From: Oopsacas minuta
Taxonomy: Eukaryota; Porifera; Hexactinellida; Lyssacinosida; Leucopsacidae
DNA: 64,000 nt
Assembly: GCA_024704765.1 (NCBI GenBank)
Contig: JAKMXF010000316.1
Location: 1-64,000 of the forward strand
Direction of reading: 5' to 3'
The translations under genes were made by a program, and so were the position numbers. The notes under the pieces were generated by a model that was not told the DNA's origin, did not search any database, and worked only from the letters and a program-made list of their open reading frames with translations. Positions 22,531 through 32,985 of this stretch are shown in pieces (position 1 is the first letter of the stretch; each line of letters starts with the position of its first letter).

Positions 22531-23686
22531 GTCTTGCTGCGAGATTTTGGTCATTTTTAGCCAAATTTGTTTTAACTCGTTATAGCATTTTAACATTGGA
22601 GCAATTATTTTACATAATTGCTAATCAAGCAAGGAGATTACGTCGTTTCGGTCCGGAAATATTTTGTATATAGAGAATCTGTGTATTGTAATCATAAATA
22701 GATTTATTCGGGTCAAAGTGTACCATTTTAATTTCATCACTTCAAATAGGATTTCCAATGGGAATATTCAGTTATTCAATTAGTCCATGGTCCAAATTTT
22801 TCAGTGACCGCCATTCCCTTAGTCTTAGTGTATAGAATGCTATGATTTGAATATTACCATAAATGCGTATGCGCTAGATTACGTCATAATAAGATGGGAT
22901 ATCATCTCAAAATATATTACAAGGGTCTCGAAATTCGGGTATATAATATTTGAGGAAAGTTGATCTGTGCATGTTGAAAAGAATATTGACGGAAATGTGC
23001 GATTCATGGTCACTGCGAAATCTGAGGAAAGTGACAACTTAGTAATTGCAAAATTATACAATTTTCATCACAACTTCTCGAAATGACTGCAAAATTGAGA
23101 AATCGAAAATAACCTAGTTGACCTTTACAGAGTTTGGAGAGAACAGTGACCATTACGGTATCATATGACGTCATTTCTACCTAAAAATGTCAGCTGACGT
23201 AGATTGTGTATATAACTACATACGACCAAAGCGTGTCGCGAGTGTACCATTATGTAATTAGAGAAGCTAATAAGATATTAATGTATTTCTAGTCCGAAAT
23301 ATTTAACCACCATTGCCTTGTGTATAGAAGGATATGGCTCAACTATCTTATGCGGCGAAAGGCTTCACACAATCCTAATGCACCTGGCCTGATGTGGACT
23401 CACTGCATTACAAATTCGCACCTTTCTATTGATTTTGAACTGAAAGATAACAGAAAATACCAAAAAATGTTTGTAACAATCCAATTTTACTACAGATCTA
23501 GGTCTAATACTATATTACGCATGTTGGTCCCCATTCCATCGTTTGCAAAGTTTCGAAAAAAGTTATTCCAGATTCTATAGTGTTGTTTCAATACATTCGC
23601 TAACTCGAACGTAGTATTTTGCAATCGGGACAGTGGTGTCCCGGATTAGCGAGGGATACTGTGTATAAATATATTTTAGAAAATGT
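22531..23686. other. Spacer with a lone pogo-type end
   Basis: No gene seen. At 23630-23661 the sequence cagtggtgtcccggattagc followed by gagggatactgtgta resembles a Tigger/pogo right end (inverse of CAGTATCCCTCGC) next to a TA. A related left end is not found nearby. The METTL5 stop codon is about 25 bp further right. Confidence 0.45.
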
Positions 23687-24346
23687 TTAATCACAAACTT
23701 CGAATTTAATCAAGTCGACATCAATATCAACAGATTTTTTCTTGTGAAATTTAAATGTATTGTCGATATTAAACCGAATTTCAGCTAGAACATTAGTTTG
23801 CAACTTCCTCATTTCGCCAAATTCTAAGATGTGCTTTCTTGTGGTTGTCTTGTGTAAGGAATAAATGCTATTGCAAGAAACCGATATCGCTGCATCAATA
23901 AATTTAATGTCAATGCCATAATTGTCTTTCGTCCCGAAAGGCGGATTCATCAAAACAGTATCAATTTTTTTGGGAATGAAAAACTGTTTGATATTCGTAA
24001 TATCGCCACAAATGAAGTCAACATCATTTACTCCAAGTCTTGAAATATTCTCTCTTGCAACACCTAAAGCACGTTGACAAACATCTATACCAAAAGAATG
24101 AGAACCTAATAGGCAGGAACCAATACTTAGCATCCCAGTGCCGCACCCTAAATCCAATAAATTCTTTCCACGAATATCTTGGTATTCTTCATCAATAAAT
24201 TTAATGATGGTCGCTGCAATATTTGGTGGGGTAATGTACTGTTCTAAGTACAGCTTTGGAGAATGATATCCATCAATTTGGGAAAGAGAAATATATAATT
24301 CTTTTTCTGATAACCCAGTACACATACCAAAATTACTAACCAACAA
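23687..24346 (-). CDS. METTL5: METTL5-like rRNA adenine-N6 methyltransferase
   Basis: An uninterrupted 219-residue frame matches METTL5, the enzyme that (with TRMT112) methylates N6 of an adenosine in 18S rRNA. Family landmarks in order: KLYLEQY near residue 31, the SAM-binding motif DLGCGTGMLSIG at 65-76, FGID acidic-loop residues at 85-88, the catalytic NPPF at 134-137 within MNPPFGTK, YSLHK at 162-166 and the C-terminal FKFHKKKSVDIDVDLIKFE. The normal family length is about 209 residues, so the protein is essentially full length. The start chosen is the first ATG (24346); Met8 is an alternative. No intron is visible, so it could be an intronless gene or an intact retrocopy. It lies among transposons, with its stop beside a lone pogo end and a decayed partial copy 0.9 kb upstream. 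Confidence 0.95.
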   Translation of the reverse strand: MLVSNFGMCTGLSEKELYISLSQIDGYHSPKLYLEQYITPPNIAATIIKFIDEEYQDIRGKNLLDLGCGTGMLSIGSCLLGSHSFGIDVCQRALGVARENISRLGVNDVDFICGDITNIKQFFIPKKIDTVLMNPPFGTKDNYGIDIKFIDAAISVSCNSIYSLHKTTTRKHILEFGEMRKLQTNVLAEIRFNIDNTFKFHKKKSVDIDVDLIKFEVCD

Positions 24347-25239
24347 TCTACTATTATTGGAATTTCGTAAATATATTAGCGAACCTTAGCTATGCGGGTG
24401 ATAGCAAGAGAAAAGTTACGTCAAATGCAATTTACACGATTTTTGAAAGCGAGATGTTTATCGAGTGTTACTCGTAATCTAACCATTGTATCATTTGGTA
24501 TCAGTTGATGGCCATTACATATCACCTGTGGTATTTCTGTGCAGGGTTTGAATTTTGAAGGGAAGTAAAGAATTGTGATTTATTAGGATTGCATTCAAGC
24601 AGTCAGGGCCGAGCCAGGAATGCAAACCTACAGGGTCAAACTAGGGCATAATTCCCAAGTCCAGGTTTTGGCCAGGTCCACTAGGTAATATTAATGCTAG
24701 TATTTATGCTATAACGTACACGTGAACTTTCGGGGCCTGCGTCGCTACTTAATTTATGATGTTACAGGAAATTTTTAATAATATATTAACTTTATCAAGA
24801 ATACACACAAGATACGCTTATCACATGAATAAAACCATAATGTTTAGACTAGCGCTTCCTCAAAACATCATATTAATTAGAAAAGTCATGATTCATGTGG
24901 AGCACTGATACCCTAATTAGGTTTGGCCTGGGCAGATAAAAATAGGCTCGAAAGCCCTAAGAATATTGGATGAATGCCAAGGATTAAGGTGATCTAAAAT
25001 ATGTCTCAATCCTGTTTGCAAATTGATCACTTTTGTGATGGCTTGATAGATACATATACTTGCGCGCTGTGAGCAAATAATGTCAATAAGAGTTCGAATT
25101 CTTTGATAATATCTTGGATTGGGGCAATGTATCCAAAACTAAGGACTTAAGGACTCGAAATTTAATAATTTTACAGTTGCAATTCATTTATCTTAAATCA
25201 GAGGCTGTTTCAGTTGACTGATGCTCCCAGTATGAAGTC
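24347..25239. other. Upstream region of METTL5, no gene seen
   Basis: This lies 5' of METTL5 and should contain its promoter, but I see no clear TATA or initiator consensus that I would defend. GC-richer patches at 24600-24700 and 24740-24760 (for example gggccgagccaggaatg) may be an old small element. Confidence 0.35.
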
Positions 25240-25585
25240 TGTAAGCAAACTTTTTGGGAATGAAAAATTGTTTGACATTCGTAATATAGTTACATATAAA
25301 TCAAGATCATTTACTCGAAGTTACAAAATATTCTCTCCCGCAACAGCACATTCACAAACATCAATACGAAATGAATGAGAACTTAACTGGCTAGAAACAA
25401 TACTTAGCATACCAGACCGCACCCTAAATCTATAAATTCTTTCACAAATATCTTGGTATTCTTCCTCAATCAATAAATAAAATGATACTCGCTGCAATAT
25501 TTGGTGAAGTGATGTGATGTTCTAAGAAAAATAGGAAGAATGATATCAAAAATAAGAGAAAGAAAGTGTACACAAATACTACAAT
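25240..25585 (-). pseudogene. METTL5: Partial METTL5 pseudogene
   Basis: The sequence aligns with 23966-24320 of METTL5 in the same orientation. Shared phrases include tttttgggaatgaaaaa, aatacttagcat, ccgcaccctaaatc and atatcttggtattcttc. It covers roughly the N-terminal 60% of the gene (about residues 8 to 132), ends before the NPPF catalytic motif, and has many indels and stops. The distance from the intact gene is only about 0.9 kb, so a local partial duplication is the simplest source. The copy lacks the 3' end, and no poly-A tract marks it as a retrocopy. Confidence 0.88.
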
Positions 25586-26284
25586 TTGAAGAAATAAAAT
25601 AACATTATTACTGATAAAAAGATAAAACAATGAAGGGATTCAAATACAGGACATTCAGGTTATGAGGATATGATGTTACTCACTACTCCTTCGAAACAGT
25701 CATATACTCAACAATCCATTTGACAAGGAAATAGCGAAGAAAACACAAAAACACAATATAGCGGATTCGTTAACCAATAAGAAGGAAAAATTCCATCAAT
25801 TGGAAGCAAAAAAACAAAATACCCAGCTCCAGATTCACGGTAATTCTATTACCGGTCCGACAAGGTGAATCTACACGATCCAGTGCCGGCATAGTAGCCA
25901 CTATCTATAATCAAATACTATTTGATTCTCGCAAATACTTGAGGCATTCAAAAGTACCCATCCTTAGTTTATAGCAGCCAAACTCTACTCGATTACAATA
26001 AATGCACAGTATATCGTAATAAACAATCGATTACCAATTTAATGCTGTTGAGCAATTCATTCTAGCCATTATATATCTTGATCTATCCTACTTTCAATTT
26101 TACCTATTTTCGAGAATGAACTTTTTCATAGCATCAAAAGACATATCAAGTAAAATGAACAGCGAGCCTACATAAAGATCCGTACCGTACTCGACGACAA
26201 AGCACTCCAGATACATGAGGATCACGGCACCGTTTTCATGGGGAAGCTCTAGCGTATCCCATTGTAAAGGAAAGGACACATAAA
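25586..26284. other. AT-rich spacer, nothing recognised
   Basis: No open frame of note. A short GC-richer patch near 25840-25910 (accggtccgacaaggtg) has no recognised match. Confidence 0.4.
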
Positions 26285-26568
26285 TTAAAGGCCTGGTAGG
26301 GGCAGCATTGAAGATGCCCCACAGACCGGATGATCAATTTCTGCGACCACCCCTGAATTCTGAACTTTTGGAAATTGACCCCCATTGGAGCGTTGAAGAG
26401 ATTGCCCTAATCCTGGACATCTCATCGGGAAATGTTCTCACAATTCTACAAGATTATCTCGAATATCAAAAGAGTTCAGCGCGATGGATACCAAAAATCC
26501 TCACAAAGGGGCAAAAGGAGATTCCTCAGATCTATCAACTTGTGATATCTGGCTATTTCCTGAGCTGA
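26285..26568 (+). pseudogene. mariner transposase fragment (N-terminal domain)
   Basis: The plus strand reads the end of the first helix-turn-helix linker (GRGSIEDAP, in another frame near 26296-26325). It continues with ELLEIDPHWSVEEIALIL, DISSGNVLTILQDYL, then SSARWIPKILTKGQK, which is the second DNA-binding helix-turn-helix and linker of mariner transposases. A frame change separates the two parts, and the catalytic domain is not recognisable beyond about 26570. No terminal repeats are seen. It is a different sequence from the mariner at 14000-15333. Confidence 0.75.
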
Positions 26569-27273
26569 AAAATATCTCCGCGGACGGGTATTATATACCT
26601 GACAAAAGCTAGTAAACGGAAATTACCACTACTTCAATTCAGTGGACAGAGACGAGTCTAAAAAACATTTTCGAAGTGGGTTGTAAGGCTACAACTATGC
26701 ATAAATGTAGAGAGGGAGTATTTCGAACATTTATGTAGAAATTTGATTAGTAAGTTGTTGTAGTGTCAAGATAAAAACGTAGATAGGAACTTTTTATGCC
26801 CTATGTATATAAGTGCGTTTATGACTAATAGGTACTTACGAAATTTGGACTAGGATTGCGGAGATAGCTAAAAGTATTGGTACGGGTGTTCCGATATTCA
26901 GAAACAGCTCATTTTTGCTCCAAAAAATAATTACAGCATAACCTGGTTAACGGAAACTACTGAAAATGTCATTTACACATAACGACCAACTAGGTAAATC
27001 TGTGGAACAATTTTCAATACAAATCGAACTCTATATATCGGCCACTCTTGGGCACTCCTTTGATGGCTGTTGTAGGCAAGTTGGACTGTATATAATTGTA
27101 GAATAGCGAATCTCCAGGCAATATATACTAGAGCCAGACATGAAGAGCAAGGAGCAAGAAATTTCAAAAACTGAATTGGCACAGGCAATACATTGGTAGA
27201 TTTAAGATCCAGTTGAAATGCGAATAGCTAATTGACTTATATATGGGCCTCTTAAAACTCAATGCTAGATACG
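26569..27273. other. Spacer, nothing recognised
   Basis: No coding region. The stretch may include decayed catalytic-domain sequence of the preceding mariner up to about 26720, but I cannot align it. It ends with the target duplication CTAGATACG (27265-27273). Confidence 0.4.
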
Positions 27274-27284
27274 GGGGCGCTGCA

Positions 27285-27520
27285 TTAGGTCGAATTTCGG
27301 TGTTGGCATTAGGTCGAATTCCGTGTGTTGGCATTAGGTCGAATTGAAAATGTATCGAATTTAATATGTATGCATTAGGTCGAAATTTATATGTATGCAT
27401 TAGGTCGAATTTAGTGTGTTGGCATTAGGTCGAATTTTATATGTATGCATTAGGTCGAATTCCGTGTGTTGGCATTAGATCGAATTAAGACGTTGTGATA
27501 GATCGAATTTATTTAGCTAT
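27285..27520 (+). repeat. Left minisatellite arm, about 25-bp unit
   Basis: About nine copies of GCATTAGGTCGAATT are each followed by one of two spacers, a tgtgttg type or a tatatgtat type. The last copies (cattagatcgaattaag, gatagatcgaattt) are diverged. Confidence 0.93.
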
Positions 27521-27924
27521 GTTGTCGATAGATCGATATAGAAAATGGATTTATAGAAACGAGAAAGTGATAGGACATTTTATTGTATTAATTATAAACC
27601 CGTACCATTGGGAGGGGATTAGGGATTTTGTTCACTACCTTATTGGTCTGGGAGTTTTCATTTGTACTCGTTACTCAGCTACCTAGGGGTGGGGATGTGG
27701 AGTCCATGCTAATTTTGTGTATGGATGGACTTTTGTTGGATTAATTATTAGAAAAGTTTGCAAAATGGCGGATCGCTGGATTTTTTGCTTTTAAAAATTT
27801 GTGCAGGTTTTTTAGAAATTTAAGGAAGCTTTCAGTGTTTCTCAAAAAATATGAATTGGCCCTAAAGATGAGATATTCATAGCTAATATTCATTCGCTCT
27901 ATCCTCAACTTCGCTAGAATAGTA

Positions 27925-28284
27925 TTCGACCTAATGCATACATATTTAATCCGACCCAATGCCAGCATACGAAATTCGACCCAATGCACACATATAAAAT
28001 TCGACCTAATGCCAACACACGGATTTCGACCTAATGCATACATTGTAAATTCGACCTAATGCCAACACACGGAATTCGACCTAATGCCAACACCGTAATT
28101 CGACCTAATGCATACATATAAATTTCGACCTAATGCCAACACACGAAATTCGATCTAATGGATATATATAAATTTCGACCTAATGCCAACACACGAAATT
28201 CGACCTAATGCATACATATAAATTTCGACCTAATGCCAACACACGGAATTCGACCTAATGCCAACACCGTAATTCGACCTAATG
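27925..28284 (-). repeat. Right minisatellite arm, inverted
   Basis: About fourteen copies of AATTCGACCTAATGC, the inverse of the left-arm core, with the same two spacer types (catacatat and caacacac) frequently alternating. The first copies are diverged (ccgacccaatgcc). The same two spacer classes in both arms imply the arms were copied from one array. Confidence 0.93.
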
Positions 28285-28303
28285 CAGGCACCCCCTAGAT
28301 ACG

Positions 28304-29231
28304 CCAATTTAGCATAAAAATTTCAGTAATGTACAAAAATAAAAATAAAGTACATCATGGCCTACTTAATATACGGTTATGTATGTCACCGAGAAGGCCA
28401 AAAACAAAGATGGCAGTTTGTAACTCCCGTTCTTGGGGATATTATACTATAATTAACTACTAATAAACTTCATATAGGGTATTGTGCTATGGCGAACCCA
28501 ACGGAACCATTTTTAGTGGTTCCCATAATGGTGATTACCAGTTTAGGCGCCTATTAATGAGGTGCACAATTAATTCTCATTAGTCATACATATTTCACAC
28601 CTTACCATATTCTCTATATATACATATACGTATTCCCAAATACTGCAACTAAATATGTTAAATAACTCACCTTTTCTAACCAGCAACATATCTTGCACAG
28701 ATTAACCGCGGACGATTTTCTATTTCATCCACACTTGAAGAAAAGGATTTAACATGCCATTTTCAGAGGAATTATTAATTTCTTGATCTGATGCTGTATC
28801 AATAGAAGAAACAAACCAATCATTTCGACTTGTCTGGAAAGAGTTACTCAATTTTTGTTGTCCTGGAAGATGCACAATACAAGATTTCTTCGATAACTTT
28901 GAAATTTGAATGTACAACTATAACATTGTACCGGAAGATGATACCCTTGTAATCGACACTAGGGGTCATTTTGAAGTCATAGAACACGTCGAATAATGAA
29001 CAGAGAACTTTAGAACACTAAAATCGGACTAAATTTGACGAAGTTATAATCATTTACTATATAAGCCAAAGTCTATGGGGATATATTGCAATAATTGAAT
29101 GAAGCCAAATTATATGCAATATGTTTGTATTCACTTTGCTTATGCATACTACTCTCACACGTTCAGCATTTCTATGAGTTTGTATTTTATGTTTTACAGG
29201 AATAAAATCTTATGGTTTACTGTTTGCATTA
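28304..29231. other. Spacer, nothing recognised
   Basis: No gene seen. The phrase ctatggcgaacccaac near 28490 recurs as catggcgaacccaac near 46584, a short shared piece of unknown meaning. Confidence 0.4.
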
Positions 29232-29320
29232 CACGTTTTTTTTATAAGGAACACCTGTATAAGGGACTCCAGGCTGAGATTATAAAACCATAAATAATAT
29301 ACCTATCATAGCATCATTTA

Positions 29321-32208
29321 TTAATTTATCAAGAACAATTCAACATCGTCTATATCTTTCATTGATTTATAATCAATTGTATCATCTTCAAATACTACTT
29401 TAAACTCATCAGCCTACTGTTAGAATATTGGATCTTTCCAATAAACCACTCATTATCATATAACCCTTTAACTTGTTTCCCAACAAGTTCATGGTGAAAA
29501 ATCCTATCAGCTATACAGTTAAGGGACAAAAGTATTCGACCACACAAATATATTGTCATAAATTGAATACTCTTTCCCGTTCCTATACACTGGATAGTCT
29601 ATATTCGTGGCTGCAATCTAGTAATTTGCATAGAATAACATGTTTTTCAAGAATTTCAAAAAAATATTTTCGATTTACACTTTTTGAAGGTGTTAATTAT
29701 TAATAATTATTAGATAATTATTAATAATCAAAATATGTGGTAATTCAAAGCCTATTAAGAATCTATAATTTCTGACTTGATATTTGAATTCTACTTAGGC
29801 GAGTTACCCCAGATTAAATTTTCAATGGGATTGAACAATTTTTGCCAGAGTTATAGATGAATTTCAATTTGTCCCATTTGTGCCACCTTTTGCCCAAGGG
29901 GCACAAGTGGCCGTTACCAAGAGGTTATTTTGGAATTCAAGGGTTAGCATAGTCATATAATTCGAAAATATTACTATGACTTATTCCTCCTAACCTTAGT
30001 TGATTTCCTTGTAGTGGCGCTTTTTCCAGCCACCAGTGTCACTTTTTGCTCAAGTGGCACAAATTGAAATTCTTCTATAACTTTGGTAAAAATTGTTCAA
30101 TCCCATTGGAAATTTAATCTGGGGTAACTCGCCTAAGTAGAATTCAAATATCAAGTCAGAAATTATAGATTCTTAATAGGCTTTGAATTACCACATATTT
30201 TGATTATCAATAATTATCTAATAATTATTAATAATTAACACCTTCAAAAAGTGTAAATCGAAAATATTTTTTTGAAATTCTTGAAAAACATGTTATTCTA
30301 TGCAAATTACTAGATTGCAGCCACGAATATAGACTATACAGTATATAGGAGCGGGAAAGAGTATACAATTTATGACAATATATTTGTGTGGTCGAATACT
30401 TTTGTCCCTTAACTGTATAGTCCTCAAATTCTCACGGTAATCATCATCATCATCAATTAGAAGACTTTCGTTCTCGGGTTCAATATCAACATTTTCATTT
30501 GGTTCTGACTTTTGCATGCCTGGAGTCACAGAGTCCGGTTCAATCATAGAGGGAGGAGAAATATTGTAGCTAGGTGATCCTCAGTACCATCAGCGGTCAT
30601 GAGACAACCAGTCTTTTGCCATATCAGCAATCTGAATGAATCGCACTGCGAATTTATCAACTTTTTATATGCTTCACCTACTCAATGAGTAAGTAAATCC
30701 GCCGCTCTTTCCTGCTAAAACTTTGCCTGCTTTCATACCACTTGGTGGCATTGTCATTGGAATCAAGCCACTCAGAATGCTATAAGTTTAGGAAAACTTT
30801 CAGTAATTCAGCATATCTAGCATCTACCGGTTGCCAGATGTCAGTTGCATTAGGTAATCCATACCAGCAAACGGAATTTAAATCTGAAACAGGTTTCTTA
30901 AATTCGTCAGATACCTGTGCTGATAAATTGTCGCAAAATAAGACAAAACAATCAATACTACATTGAACTATGAGGGAGAGGGTACGTTTACCCATTCGAC
31001 AGAAAATGCTGTATCTGCCCATGAGTTTTCTTGAAAATACACATCAACATCTGGGTGCAATGCATTATTTTCATCCTCACTTACCCTTTTTCCCTTTCCA
31101 TTGAATATAATTGCAACATGAGGCTGCTTCCCAGTTGGCCGAAAACAGATTTGGAGAGTACACTGACGTTTGTCCAAGCCACTTCCAGGTTGGGATATCC
31201 AAACTTTATGTTCACGATTGTTTGGGTTTTTCTATTCTAACATTTCATATGTTTCCTTTGTATTAATGACAAAGGGACAAGGAGATTGATCAACATTAAA
31301 TCGCTGCTCCGGTGCATACCTACACCATTTGGAGTTATAATAGTCTGCACATCCTGTCCTTATCAACCGCTCTCTGGTAGTAGCATGCCATTGTTGCATC
31401 GGGAGACGAAAGTTCTCCTTGCTTAACTCACGATTTCTCTGGCGGGAGCATAATCATAAATCATTTCGTTTGATAAAGTTCATGATTACATGCTTCCTTA
31501 TGATGGCATTTGGATCGTTCGGTTTCTGCCTGTATAAAATTCTAGCTTTTGACCATATCCCGTTGAAATCAACTCGGTGTCCTTTACTAAGAGCTTCTAG
31601 GAAACCTTCCTTAGATCCCTATATAATTCCGCGTATTTTGTCGAAGATCTGATTTTCAAGAGTTTCTTGTGGTCTTTTGAAGCCGCCAACATTATCTTTC
31701 CCTTGTTCAAGCGCCACAAAGATAACATTGATTTGCTGATAGTATGTTTCTGAGTTAGTACCTTGCGTGATACCCCTGCTTCAGGATTTGAAACAATTTT
31801 CGCTTTGAACACTGAATTATACTGCCGTCTACTATCTTGACTACGGGATCTTTTAGCATGTGGCTCAATTGAAATAACTTGCGCTTCAGATACTCCTAGC
31901 TGTAGTTCTTCTGAATCAACGTTCGAAACATGTTCGATTTCAGCTATACTACGAGTAAGTGGGACGTTGTTTATTTCGACATTGGTACTCTCTGAAATGT
32001 TACCGTGCTGACATTTTAGGTGTACCCCCAATCTTTGTTGATTTTTGAATTTGTCATCACAGTGGGGACATTCCAATTTGGGTTGTTCTGAAATGTCAGG
32101 TAAAATGATTTCGTTCCATACCCCACGGTGGCTAACGCGTTTGATAAATCCAAAACTGCCAAGTGTTGGCTGTCTGTTAACACACATGTAAAAGCTAAAT
32201 AAATGCAC
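29321..32208 (-). pseudogene. pogo-like transposase with C2H2 finger and acidic tail
   Basis: The minus-strand frame from 32208 has a C2H2 finger, LECPHCDDKFKNQQRLGVHL (C-x2-C, then two His), and a helix-turn-helix region, SRKVLTQKHTISKSMLSLW. The DDE core follows in other frames: CTLQICFRPTGKQP, HPDVDVYFQENSWADT (31177-30968) and CFVLFCDNLSAQV with NATDIWQPVDARYAELLK (31022-30780). An acidic stretch, ENESLLIDDDDDYREN, reaches the MITE. Beyond it, from 29515 down to 29321, the frame resumes as VGKQVKGLYDNEWFIGK and DEFKVVFEDDTIDY, then stops at 29321-29323; this looks like a small Tudor/PWWP-like beta domain. Several frameshifts and the MITE insertion disable it. Confidence 0.8.
29516..30415. 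mobile_element. 900-bp foldback MITE, copy 1
   Basis: The ends are CAGTTAAGGGACAAAAGTAT at 29516 and its inverse ending at 30415, flanked by TA (29514-29515, 30416-30417), as in the Tc1/mariner or pogo type. The arms are nearly perfect inverted copies for about 400 bp, so the single strand can fold almost end to end. The centre carries ttttgcccaaggggcacaag and similar variants. There is no coding capacity. The pogo frame is interrupted precisely here. A second copy is at 62882-63793. Confidence 0.93.
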
Positions 32209-32395
32209 ATGTTACAATGTTAAAACGTTAATAATCAGTTAATAAAGGAATTGAATACGTAGGTACCTTCTACTAAGCAATATTTCGAGCCCAAGAAATA
32301 AGGAACCGATAAGGAACTTTGAGGCTGATATTGGCAAAAAAATAAGGAACTTCAGCCTGAAGTTTGAATTAGGGCTCCTTATAAAGAAAAAGGTG

Positions 32396-32985
32396 TACAA
32401 CTAATCCTAGTCCGCGTCCAGTAATATTTGTCCGAAAAATGAAGTGGGGGACGCTCCTAAACCCATCAATAGGGCTGGGCATTCCGCATGGGCCGCCAGC
32501 ATACCCCTGATACTATACTACGTCCATGACTAATCACTATATTCTAGGGAAGTACGCATATCTTAAGCACGCACTCTTTCAAAATTAACCCTTAGATATG
32601 TAACATATCTATATTTATGCAACAACTACATTTATCTAGGTTTTAGTTTAAGGCTAATAAATTGGGTCTATATTCTTAGCAACATATTTTGCTACATGAA
32701 AAACAACTTAATAAATAGTGAATTAACCCTTGTGAAAGTGTTCAGATTATTGAGTGATTGGGTGTACTGTAGTGGCTACAATTCGGATTATAAGTGATAC
32801 CTAGTACACTATGACTTTATTGATGTATATATTACCAACATTCTAAGAAAATAATAATTCTGATGAAGTTTACAGATAATGATTTATATTTCTGGATATA
32901 AATCTCTAATTCCTCTTAGAATAAATCCAAAAATATTTTTCTTATGTCTCCTCCGCCAACAAGCCTCTATGAGATGGGTCTCAAG
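32396..32985. other. Spacer, nothing recognised
   Basis: No coding region or repeat structure seen between the pogo element and the hAT starting at 32986. Confidence 0.4.

Larger units (their letters stand above)
27274..28294. mobile_element. MULE-like non-autonomous element with minisatellite arms
   Basis: The element begins GGGGCGCTGCATTAGGTCG at 27274 and ends with the inverse of GGGGTGCCTGCATTAGGTCG at 28294. A perfect 9-bp target duplication, ctagatacg, lies at 27265-27273 and 28295-28303. A 9-bp duplication and GGGG ends fit the Mutator (MULE) superfamily. Both arms are tandem arrays of a roughly 25-bp unit in opposite orientation. About 400 bp of unrelated sequence lies between the arms and shows no transposase. 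Confidence 0.8.
29232..32395 (-). mobile_element. pogo-superfamily element with C2H2-type transposase, split by a MITE
   Basis: The left end CACGTTTTTTTTATAAGGA at 29232 follows a TA (29230-29231). The right end is the inverse of CACCTTTTTCTTTATAAGGA, ending at 32395 before TA (32396-32397). Subtracting the 900-bp foldback MITE (29516-30415) and its duplicated TA leaves about 2,262 bp, a normal pogo length. The gene is on the minus strand. Confidence 0.78.

Noticed and set aside
27164-28043. Open frames with NAYI/LGRNP-type repeated peptides
   Set aside because: They are translations of the 25-bp minisatellite arms of the MULE-like element, not genes.
27741-28043. Telomere-type repeats (TTAGG-like) suggested by the word attaggtcg
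   Set aside because: The period is about 25 bp, not 5-6 bp, and the array belongs to a bounded element.
27278-28290. CRISPR-like array
   Set aside because: Units of about 25 bp alternate between only two spacer types, are inverted in the second arm, and are bounded by a 9-bp target duplication in a eukaryotic context. This is a transposon minisatellite.
29516-30415. LTR retrotransposon inferred from paired long terminal arms
   Set aside because: The arms are inverted rather than direct, flanked by TA, and enclose no gag/pol.
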